NCBI GenBank assembly: GCA_000488855.1
Contig: KI535270.1
Location: 1 to 64,000, forward strand
Source: Eubacterium brachy ATCC 33089
GTDB lineage: Bacteria > Bacillota > Clostridia > Peptostreptococcales > Anaerovoracaceae
DNA: 64,000 bases
Direction of reading: 5' to 3'
In this document: piece by piece, positions 57,740 to 64,000 of the stretch
Numbering within the stretch: position 1 is the first letter of the stretch
Layout: the number at the start of each line of letters is the position of its first letter
Notes under the pieces: model-generated
What the model was told of the DNA's origin: nothing
Database searches by the model: none
Seen by the model: only the letters and a program-made list of their open reading frames with translations
Made by a program: the position numbers and the translations under genes

Positions 57740-57767
57740 GTAGAATTTTAAATTTTTCATTTACAAG
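57723..57767. repeat. 18-bp direct repeat around the pyr promoter -35
   Basis: AAATTTTTCATTTACAAG occurs at 57723-57740 and again at 57750-57767 (27-bp period). The first copy contains the -35; the second is a duplicate just upstream that could be a protein-binding site or a decoy promoter element. Confidence 0.75.
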
Positions 57768-57871
57768 CTTTAATCTATTGATTTAATCTATGTTAAAATG
57801 AAGCTTTCAATAAATAAATTTGGATTTTTCACATCGGTTTAAGAGCTATGAAGTGTTGTAAATTACAGCTT

Positions 57872-58507
57872 TTACTGTTTAAAAACCTTTCTGCACTTTT
57901 CTTCAATAGGACATTGTTCACATTTAGGCTTTCTGGCTGTACAGCAATGTCTTCCATGAAAAATCAGAAGGTGATGAGTTTTAGTCCAGCGGTTTTCAGG
58001 AATTTTTTTCATAAGTGCCAGTTCAGTCTTTAAAACATCATTTTCATCTACAATGCCTATTCTATTTGATACTCTAAACACGTGGGTATCAACAGCTATC
58101 CTCTGATGACCAAAAGCCACCGACATAACTACATTGGCTGTTTTTCTGCCAACTCCTGCCAATTTTGTCAGCTCACCATCGCTTTCAGGAACCTGTCCAT
58201 GATAATCTGACACGAGTTTTTTTGATAAATTGATTATGTTCTTAGCCTTTGTTCTGTACATTCCTATTTTTTTCAAAATCTGTTGCACTTCATTTTCGTC
58301 AGCTGATGCAAGCTGATATGCATCCTTATACTTTGCAAACAACATCGGTGTGACTTTATTTACGCTTACATCTGTCGCTTGAGCTGAAAGAACTACTGCA
58401 ATTAAAAGTTGAAACGGAGTATCAAAACCCAAGGCACATTCAGCTGTGGGATATGCCTTATCTAAAATGTCCAAAATTTCTATAACCTTATCTCTTCTCA
58501 TCGCCAT
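57872..58507 (-). CDS. nth: Endonuclease III
   Basis: 211 residues. HhH-GPD glycosylase: QATDVSVNKV, KLAGVGRKTANVVM (HhH with catalytic Lys), VDTHVFRVSNRIG (Asp) and a C-terminal [4Fe-4S] motif C-x6-C-x2-C-x5-C. It removes oxidised pyrimidines. Start 58507 (GGAG 6 nt upstream) overlaps the preceding gene by 20 bp. Confidence 0.95.
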   Translation of the reverse strand: MAMRRDKVIEILDILDKAYPTAECALGFDTPFQLLIAVVLSAQATDVSVNKVTPMLFAKYKDAYQLASADENEVQQILKKIGMYRTKAKNIINLSKKLVSDYHGQVPESDGELTKLAGVGRKTANVVMSVAFGHQRIAVDTHVFRVSNRIGIVDENDVLKTELALMKKIPENRWTKTHHLLIFHGRHCCTARKPKCEQCPIEEKCRKVFKQ

Positions 58508-59051
58508 CTTTGTCTCCTATGAGTTTAATATCTATTTCTTCTCTCCTAATTCTACCCCTATAAAAATAAAGTGCCAAAGTGTATAGATAATCGTAAATTA
58601 CGCCCGTAATTACACCTCCTAAAAGTAGTATATAATTGGAGTAACCGGGTAATTTTATATTGCTGAAAAATATTTCTCTATATATGAATAAAGTTATATA
58701 TCCTACTACAAGGAAAAATATAATTTTGCATCCCAACTGAAACAATCCGTTATGAATTTTTTCAATGAGCAACTTCACGAAGCCATATGTGCCAAAAACT
58801 GTAATATATGGAATCAAAGCTATTTTATTGGGAACCAGTGCCAGTGCTAAAATCGAAGTTCCCATATACAAAACCACTCCTGCTTTAATATCTTTTTCTA
58901 CGATTATCATACCTATCAAAAATCCCGCGATACCGTAAAATGTCAATGCCAGGTTTGATATTACGCTACCTCCATATATCAAGCCTAGCCCTATTGCCAT
59001 AAAAAGTCCCGAAATAGCAACTATAAAAGTTTTATTGCCCTTGCTACTCAC
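58488..59051 (-). CDS. Polytopic membrane protein of unknown function
   Basis: 187 residues, not recognised. Five to six helices (about 8-28, 33-50, 58-74, 77-92, 105-125, 138-165) and a short charged cytosolic tail (GRIRREEIDIKLIGDKDGDEKR). No catalytic or transporter motif is seen. It overlaps nth by 20 bp and lies 52 bp downstream of the J-domain gene, so it may belong to that transcript. Confidence 0.65.
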   Translation of the reverse strand: MSSKGNKTFIVAISGLFMAIGLGLIYGGSVISNLALTFYGIAGFLIGMIIVEKDIKAGVVLYMGTSILALALVPNKIALIPYITVFGTYGFVKLLIEKIHNGLFQLGCKIIFFLVVGYITLFIYREIFFSNIKLPGYSNYILLLGGVITGVIYDYLYTLALYFYRGRIRREEIDIKLIGDKDGDEKR

Positions 59052-59103
59052 ACTGTCACCTCTACAACCATACCTTTAGAAACTTTTCTTGTCACGTAAT
59101 ATG

Positions 59104-59682
59104 TCATATGCAATCGCAACACATATCTGCACAACAGTAACACTGCAATGCTCTACAAAAAGCATCGTTTGTGTTTCCATATCCCATTCCCGTAGCGGTA
59201 TTTCTAAATCCTCCACCACTCATGGTCATTTGATTTAAAGCATTTCTATACTCCATATCATTCGGCTCCATGTTTACTGCCATTTGAATATTTCTAATAG
59301 CATCGTCGTACCATCCTTTTTTATATAAAATCATCCCTTTCAGGAAATACCATTCCGCGTTTTTCATGCCTATGTTATCCAGCAGTCTTTCCGCTTCATC
59401 CACTCTATTCTGATCGATTGCCCTTCTCACATTTTGAAATTCCGGAGACGTCTTGCTGCTGTTGCCGTATCCGCTTTGAGAACGATTTCCACTTTTTCTG
59501 AGATTTTGAATTTCATCATATGCTTCGTTAACTTCTCTCAGTTTTTCCTCAGCAAGTTCTGATAGCGGATTATTCTGATACTTATCCGGATGATATTTTT
59601 TAACAAGTTCTCTATATTTTATTTTTATTTCATCATCTGTAGCATTTTCATTGACACCTAAAATTTCATAGGGATTACTCAT
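59104..59682 (-). CDS. J-domain (DnaJ-like) protein with TPR-like middle and Cys-rich C-terminus
   Basis: 192 residues. N-terminal J-domain (about 2-65) with the HPD motif in [11 protein letters not shown] glycine/serine linker leads to one to two TPR-like helical hairpins (about 85-150, [21 protein letters not shown]). The C-terminus is glycine-rich and ends in [17 protein letters not shown] with seven Cys. It would recruit DnaK (Hsp70). The Cys tail may bind metal or an Fe-S cluster. It lies directly downstream of the DUF5685 gene. Confidence 0.85.
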   Translation of the reverse strand: MSNPYEILGVNENATDDEIKIKYRELVKKYHPDKYQNNPLSELAEEKLREVNEAYDEIQNLRKSGNRSQSGYGNSSKTSPEFQNVRRAIDQNRVDEAERLLDNIGMKNAEWYFLKGMILYKKGWYDDAIRNIQMAVNMEPNDMEYRNALNQMTMSGGGFRNTATGMGYGNTNDAFCRALQCYCCADMCCDCI

Positions 59683-59729
59683 ATTCTAACTCCTCCTGAC
59701 ATCATCAATTTACAACGTTATATTTTCTT

Positions 59730-60719
59730 TCATGTTTTCTGTGTATCCTCTTTGAGTATTTCATCAGTTTTTTTCAGAAGCCCCACATACAATATATTAT
59801 TCAAAATTCCTTTGTTCTTCTTCACATCTAGTAGCTCTACAGCCTTTGCAATATGTTCGAGACAGATTACCAATATTCTATCGACTTGGGGCTTAATGCG
59901 TTTTTTAAAATCAATACCACTCTCGTCTTTCTCACAGTTAAATCTATATATTAAAGGATTATACGCTCCTGTCTGTAAGTTCTCTTCAATATCATCAACG
60001 GCATCAATTAGATAGACCCACTTCCCGATATTATATCCTATTTCCCTAAAAATTTCCACATAGTGAGACTTTTGTAATAATTGTCTTTTATCCACTTCTT
60101 CTTTTTTATAAAACCCTTCTTTTTTGTCGTATTCATTTTCATTTTGACATGTGTCTTCTTTCATCACTTTTTCTGTGTCTATCAAATCTATATTTTCAAC
60201 ACCGGTTTGAAATATATCTGCCATAAGTTCCGCAAAATAATGTGAAGTTTTGTCCAGACTTCTGCTCTTTGCCTTCTCCAATTCTCTTAATATGCGTAAG
60301 TTATAGTCTATTTTGTCACATAATACTCTGTTGTTCTCATATATTCTTTTAAACTTTCTCTTGAACAATTTAGTTGCAATTTTAGCATATAATCTGCCTT
60401 CATCATCTATGTCATCTAAAAGCTTATACCACGCCAATATCAGCATCACATCCGCTGCAAAGTCTACATTTTTACTGTGAACAATTGCTTTTCTCTTGAA
60501 CGGATTTGCTATGCATCCCTCATTGGACAAAACTTCCACATCTTCGCAAATACAGTCCAGCACCAACGCCAAAAAAGCAGCATCAAAACTTAAAATCATT
60601 CTCGGTAACTGCCCATATCTTCTTCCTATGGATTTGCATACCCCGCAATAATATGCTTTATATATCTCTGATTCCCAGACTTTTAATTCAGGTCTGTAAG
60701 ATACTACATATCCTAACAT
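59730..60719 (-). CDS. DUF5685 family protein
   Basis: 329 residues, mostly helical. The N-terminal family signature is MLGYVVSYRPELKVWESEIYKAYYCGVCKSIGRRYG, with a conserved CxxC, then RMILSFDAAFLALVL. DAVDDIEENLQTGAYNP resembles a DDxxE-type Asp-rich motif. Function unknown. The pair with a J-domain protein is recurrent in Bacillota and suggests a shared role. Low-complexity Glu/Lys insertion at about 180-215. Confidence 0.8.
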   Translation of the reverse strand: MLGYVVSYRPELKVWESEIYKAYYCGVCKSIGRRYGQLPRMILSFDAAFLALVLDCICEDVEVLSNEGCIANPFKRKAIVHSKNVDFAADVMLILAWYKLLDDIDDEGRLYAKIATKLFKRKFKRIYENNRVLCDKIDYNLRILRELEKAKSRSLDKTSHYFAELMADIFQTGVENIDLIDTEKVMKEDTCQNENEYDKKEGFYKKEEVDKRQLLQKSHYVEIFREIGYNIGKWVYLIDAVDDIEENLQTGAYNPLIYRFNCEKDESGIDFKKRIKPQVDRILVICLEHIAKAVELLDVKKNKGILNNILYVGLLKKTDEILKEDTQKT

Positions 60720-60784
60720 TATCTCTCTTTCTATAAGTTGTTCTCATTTATATTTTAGTATTTTTTAATAAAACTGTGAAGCTA

Positions 60785-60793
60785 ATTATAACA
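60785..60793 (-). promoter_or_regulatory. Promoter of the DUF5685-DnaJ unit
   Basis: Minus-strand extended -10 TGTTATAAT (TATAAT at 60785-60790), about 65 nt before the start codon. The -35 is poor. It lies immediately after the upstream terminator. Confidence 0.55.
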
Positions 60794-60797
60794 TAAA

Positions 60798-60832
60798 ATG
60801 AGAAAAAGGAAATAGCTTAAATTGCTATCTCC
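60798..60832 (-). terminator. Terminator of the secreted-protein gene
   Basis: GGAGATAGC / GCTATTTCC stem with one G-U pair and a 7-nt loop (60808-60832), followed on the minus strand by TTTTTCTC. It lies 120 bp past the stop. Confidence 0.8.
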
Positions 60833-60951
60833 TCTTCGCTACAATAAAAAAATAAAATTGTTTTCTTGTTATTTTTCTAACATCGAGGTTGAACATAATA
60901 TAAATAACATTTCATTTCATCATTTCAATCTCAGTCTTTTTATATATTCAT

Positions 60952-63255
60952 CTACACACCATTTATCAATTTATTTCCCGTTTCTGTGGCATCAGAGTTC
61001 GGTGCATGTAGAATATCTTTCCAGTACGCAGGTTGATCTTCAGGTTGGAAGCTTGTCGCAACCTTACCTTTATTGGCAACTCCAATTACCTTAGATGTTA
61101 TTTTCACACCATATCCATAAGGCTTGCCTACATTTCTTTCTGTCGTATTTATATTCCCACCTTGCAAATATGCTTTTTGTGTATCGACAGTACCATTTCC
61201 ATCCACTGCAATCCCACCGGCTCCTCTGTGTGCACTAAAACCAAAGCCTGTTCCACCTACAGCAACAAGTTTTCCCGGACCTGTTATCTTAGCTCCGTCT
61301 TGCAGCAATATTCCTGTACCTCCATCTCTTGTCAATGCTGATTCTCCGCCGCCGTATCCTGCCAGAACAGAACCTTCTGTAACGGTTACCACAGCTCCGT
61401 TTTCAACTGAAATACCCGTCTGTCCCGGTATCGGACCCGGCGATGAATCTTCACCTTTTACATGAACTTGTCCTTTAATGGTCGCATCACCTAAAATTTT
61501 CACGACAGGCTCTGCAGTTTGTCTAGATTCTTTACCATCTGCCAAATAGTTTGCATGAGAATAAATATATGCATTCTCGAGAATTCCACCGTTTTGAACT
61601 TCAACAGTTCCAACTATGGATCCACCTGTTACGAATTTCTTTTTAAATCGATCGTAGTTCATGGATAGAGTTCCACCATCCTCTACCGTGATTTTTCCAT
61701 ATATAACAGAATCCATTACATTCAATCTTCCGCCCTTTTTAACGACAATTTTTACACTGCTTAGTATTTTCATGTTGACCAATGTCAAATCTGTATCTTT
61801 ATCAACTATCAAAGTTTGTTTAGGCTGAGCATTTGTGGGAACAGGATATCCCAGTACTCCATACGTTCCACTGGTGTGAGAACCGTACCACGCCTTAATA
61901 TCTTTAGGCACAGTCACAGTTTCGTCTTTTCCGCCAAAATATCTTATCGCCCATGGCTCCATGTCCCATATGTATTTGCCGTCTTGAACTCGTTTTGCGT
62001 TATCTGTCTTCAATCTGTCTATAAGTTTCACTTTTTCAGTGTCATATACTTTGAATTCCAATCGGTTGCTTTCAACCACTCTTCCGGCTTCATCCACTAC
62101 ACGAGCTTTAACATTATATGTTCCATCTTTTTTTGGGATTCCATCCAATGTCACCTGACTTGTCAGATAGGAATAGATGGTCTTCATACCTGAATCTCCT
62201 GAAATGCTTATTTTAGATTTTCCTGCATTCAGTCTGACTTTATTCAGTTCTGAAATCGGTTTCCAATCGCGTTCAGGAATATCCGACATCTTTGTACCCG
62301 GTTCGACTTCTACGGCTTCAAGAAATACATTGCTATTTCTGTTTATTGTCGCACTGCTTGATGCTCCTGAAACCCCATCGTAATGCTTTTGTCCTACCAC
62401 AGCAGGTTCAAATGATCCTCTCAATCTGACTTTCAGTTCTTTTGCTTTTGGAATTTCATTTAACGCTTCCAATTTATTTTCCTTCTTATGGTATTTGAAG
62501 GCTTTTTTGCTGCCATCATCAAAAGACAGTACTATGGTTTCTCCATCGTCCGGCTGTTTAAAGTAAACTGTACTATCCTCTTCTTCTACTGCAAACTTTC
62601 CCGCAACCCATGTTTGAAATTTTGAATCTCTAACATAATCTCTTGATCCTACTCTCACACCATTTACTTTCTTCAAGAGTTCCAACGATTCAATTTTTAT
62701 ACCGAAATATCCAAACATTCCAGCGTTAACAGGAGTAAACTTTCCCTTTTCCGTATCTTTGTGTATCGCAGGTGGGTTCTGTGTTTCCCCATGTGTCGAC
62801 GGTTTAGGCGACACAGTATTTCCATCTTCAACGGAATTTATCGGTGAATATCTTATGCTGTCAGAGTCGTGCATATTTCCAAATGCTTCGGCATTCTTAA
62901 CTGTTACCGTCACCTTCTCAGTGTCCGTTGTTATTTCGATTTTATCGTTATCTTTTACAGCCGATAAGAAAATATCCGGATCTGTTTCAGATAAATTGTA
63001 TTTTCCACCTGATGTTAAGTCGATTTTTTTTGAAACTTTGGTAAACGTTTTTCCATTTACTTTTATTCCTCTGATTTTTTTCAACTGTTCCATAGTCTTC
63101 ACTTTCAATGAGCACCCAAATATTCCATTGCCTGTACTTTCGGTTATATCAATAGAATGCTGTTCTGTTGCCATTACCTGAAAGCTCAACGTTGAAAATA
63201 TCAACGAAAATACCAGTACCATTGATAATATCACATTTTTTAACCTTATCTCCAA
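60952..63255 (-). CDS. Secreted beta-rich surface protein with duplicated N-terminal domain
   Basis: 767 residues; function unknown. Signal peptide about 1-30 (LKNVILSMVLVFSLIFSTLSF). Two homologous ~95-residue domains follow, beginning GIFGCSLKVKTMEQLKKIRGIKV and MFGYFGIKIESLELLKKVNGVRV. Then an Ig-like segment (about 270-400) and a long parallel-beta, glycine/valine-rich stretch (about 430-700: VEDGGTLSM, VENGAVVTVTEGSVL, LLQDGAKITGPGKLVAVGG) like pectate-lyase or adhesin helices. The end (NKLINGV) has no LPxTG or binding repeats. Start: TTG 63255 with AGGAGG 5 nt upstream is preferred to 63324, which gives a poor leader. Confidence 0.75.
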   Translation of the reverse strand: MEIRLKNVILSMVLVFSLIFSTLSFQVMATEQHSIDITESTGNGIFGCSLKVKTMEQLKKIRGIKVNGKTFTKVSKKIDLTSGGKYNLSETDPDIFLSAVKDNDKIEITTDTEKVTVTVKNAEAFGNMHDSDSIRYSPINSVEDGNTVSPKPSTHGETQNPPAIHKDTEKGKFTPVNAGMFGYFGIKIESLELLKKVNGVRVGSRDYVRDSKFQTWVAGKFAVEEEDSTVYFKQPDDGETIVLSFDDGSKKAFKYHKKENKLEALNEIPKAKELKVRLRGSFEPAVVGQKHYDGVSGASSSATINRNSNVFLEAVEVEPGTKMSDIPERDWKPISELNKVRLNAGKSKISISGDSGMKTIYSYLTSQVTLDGIPKKDGTYNVKARVVDEAGRVVESNRLEFKVYDTEKVKLIDRLKTDNAKRVQDGKYIWDMEPWAIRYFGGKDETVTVPKDIKAWYGSHTSGTYGVLGYPVPTNAQPKQTLIVDKDTDLTLVNMKILSSVKIVVKKGGRLNVMDSVIYGKITVEDGGTLSMNYDRFKKKFVTGGSIVGTVEVQNGGILENAYIYSHANYLADGKESRQTAEPVVKILGDATIKGQVHVKGEDSSPGPIPGQTGISVENGAVVTVTEGSVLAGYGGGESALTRDGGTGILLQDGAKITGPGKLVAVGGTGFGFSAHRGAGGIAVDGNGTVDTQKAYLQGGNINTTERNVGKPYGYGVKITSKVIGVANKGKVATSFQPEDQPAYWKDILHAPNSDATETGNKLINGV

Positions 63256-63329
63256 TTTTTCCTCCTTCAATATGTTACCCTCAACTAACATACTAATGGT
63301 AATATATGAATAACATGTTGTCAACTTAG

Positions 63330-63359
63330 TTTATATTAAAAATCGTTATTTTATGTCAA
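63330..63359 (-). promoter_or_regulatory. Promoter of the secreted-protein gene
   Basis: Minus-strand TTGACA (63354-63359), 18 bp, TATAAA (63330-63335). A second GTTGACAAC palindrome lies at 63318-63326, near the expected start site, and could be an operator. Confidence 0.6.
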
Positions 63360-63415
63360 CATACCATAAAATTTCAATCGGTAGTATGTATCTCGATACT
63401 CACTTTTAACACAAT

Positions 63416-63494
63416 ATAAAAACCGACTTTGTTAAACTGAACTCCTCTCATAAATTTTATTTAGCGAAGGATTATCAATTCATTTCAGTCGGTT
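63416..63494 (-). terminator. Possible long-loop terminator after pncB
   Basis: AACCGACT and AGTCGGTT arms (63421-63428, 63487-63494) 58 nt apart, followed by TTTTTATA on the minus strand; inner CTGAA/TTCAG can also pair. The long loop makes this uncertain. A short GCGA-TAA-TCGC hairpin also lies at 63548-63566 right after the stop. The 317-bp interval 63256-63572 holds no gene I can support. Confidence 0.35.
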
Positions 63495-63572
63495 CAAGTT
63501 TCAACCACATATCCTTGCATGTTCAACAAGTATTTTCTGTCATCATCTGTTGCGATTATCGCGACAAAATTC

Positions 63573-64000
63573 TCACTTACCTATATTTGATACATCTTCT
63601 ATCATATTTTTCTTAAGCTTCCACAAATCGTGACTTAAATCTACATAATAAATCTGCGGATTTTCGAATCTGAGCATTTCATCCCATAAAGCTGACACCT
63701 GACTTTTGACATAGTTTCTTATCTCTTCTATATTCGGTTTATCGTAGATTAATTTTCCTTTATCAAAAATCTTTTTTCGAAGATTTTTTGCCGTAAAATT
63801 GCTCACCTTTTTTCTCTTCCACACGTTTTGCGGATCGAATATTTCATAATCATCTCCTGATGGAGCCGGCTCGCTTTCCAATGTAATGACATCTGCAATT
63901 GCTCTATTGTTATCTTTGTCATACAATCTATAAAGGCTCTTTACTCCCGGATTTGTTATCTTCTCAACATTTTCTGAAACTTTAATCTTCGGTATTATCT
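63573..64000 (-). CDS. pncB: Nicotinate phosphoribosyltransferase, C-terminal part (runs off right edge)
   Basis: The visible 3' end encodes about 141 residues. LYRLYDKDNNRAIADVITLE, YEIFDPQNVWKRKKV, NLRKKIFDKGKLIYDKPNIEEIRNY and LWDEMLRFENPQIYYVDLSHDLW match the C-terminal region of the longer (about 480-residue) nicotinate phosphoribosyltransferase of Bacillota. It makes NAMN from nicotinate and PRPP in NAD salvage. The frame is open to the window edge, so the start is outside. Confidence 0.85.
   Translation of the reverse strand, partial: IIPKIKVSENVEKITNPGVKSLYRLYDKDNNRAIADVITLESEPAPSGDDYEIFDPQNVWKRKKVSNFTAKNLRKKIFDKGKLIYDKPNIEEIRNYVKSQVSALWDEMLRFENPQIYYVDLSHDLWKLKKNMIEDVSNIGK

Overview
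The window is a 64-kb piece of the chromosome of a low-GC Gram-positive bacterium (Bacillota). Several things point there: the AT-rich sequence, strong AGGAGG-type ribosome binding sites, PASTA kinase with PP2C, RecX, ClpQY-type HslVU, the priA-def-fmt-rsmB-prpC-prkC-rsgA-rpe order, and a cell-wall amidase with choline-binding-type repeats. Gene content (PyrK/PyrD type 1B, AsnA, QueH, DUF5685 next to a J-domain protein, a short half-TCA branch) fits a Clostridia/Tissierellia-like anaerobe. I cannot name the species. Almost everything is on the minus strand. The exceptions are one plus-strand island (31.0-35.9 kb) and three small RNA genes (48.0-48.6 kb).

Layout. 0-2.4 kb: 5' part of a secreted N-acetylmuramoyl-L-alanine amidase whose repeat tail runs off the left edge, with a possible small coupled ORF before it. 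2.5-3.0 kb: yajC and tRNA-Leu. 3.1-6.4 kb: compact phosphate module (Na/Pi transporter with a PhoU domain, PhoB/PhoP-type regulator, PhoR-type kinase). 6.6-14.3 kb: small membrane protein, pdp and deoB (nucleoside salvage), metallophosphoesterase, rmuC, tcdA-like, recX, PPTase, CPBP protease. 14.4-31 kb: thrS (no TGS domain), ddl, a TagGH-like ABC exporter, then a long housekeeping run rpe-rsgA-prkC-prpC-rsmB-yugP-fmt-def-priA-asnA-queH. 31.0-35.9 kb (+): a YtqA-type radical SAM gene, then aconitase, NAD-type isocitrate dehydrogenase and a GntR/FCD regulator with a candidate operator in front of aconitase. 36.0-38.3 kb: tdk and an array of 15 tRNAs under one promoter. 38.4-47.9 kb: yigZ, hflX, hslUV, topA, dprA, comM-like, yraN. 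48.6-57.7 kb: complete pyrBC-carAB-pyrKDF operon. 57.8-60.7 kb: nth, a membrane protein, a J-domain protein and DUF5685. 61-63.3 kb: a large secreted beta-rich protein. Right edge: 3' end of nicotinate phosphoribosyltransferase.

The most interesting observation is in the 752-bp interval between yraN and pyrF. It carries three tandem plus-strand transcription units of about 75-107 nt. Each has a -10 box, a Pho-box-like 11-bp direct repeat (GTCAT-N6-GTCA) placed exactly 10 bp upstream of the -10, an upstream inverted half-site (ATGAC, 17 bp away) with invariant spacing, a conserved CCUCUCUAAA-type anti-Shine-Dalgarno element near the 5' end (CCUUUCU in the third), and a Rho-independent terminator. 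They look like a family of sibling sRNAs controlled by a PhoB-family regulator, such as the one encoded at 4 kb. The ATAACCUCUCU segment is an 11-nt perfect complement of the amidase translation start in the same window. All of this is read from sequence and none of it has been tested.
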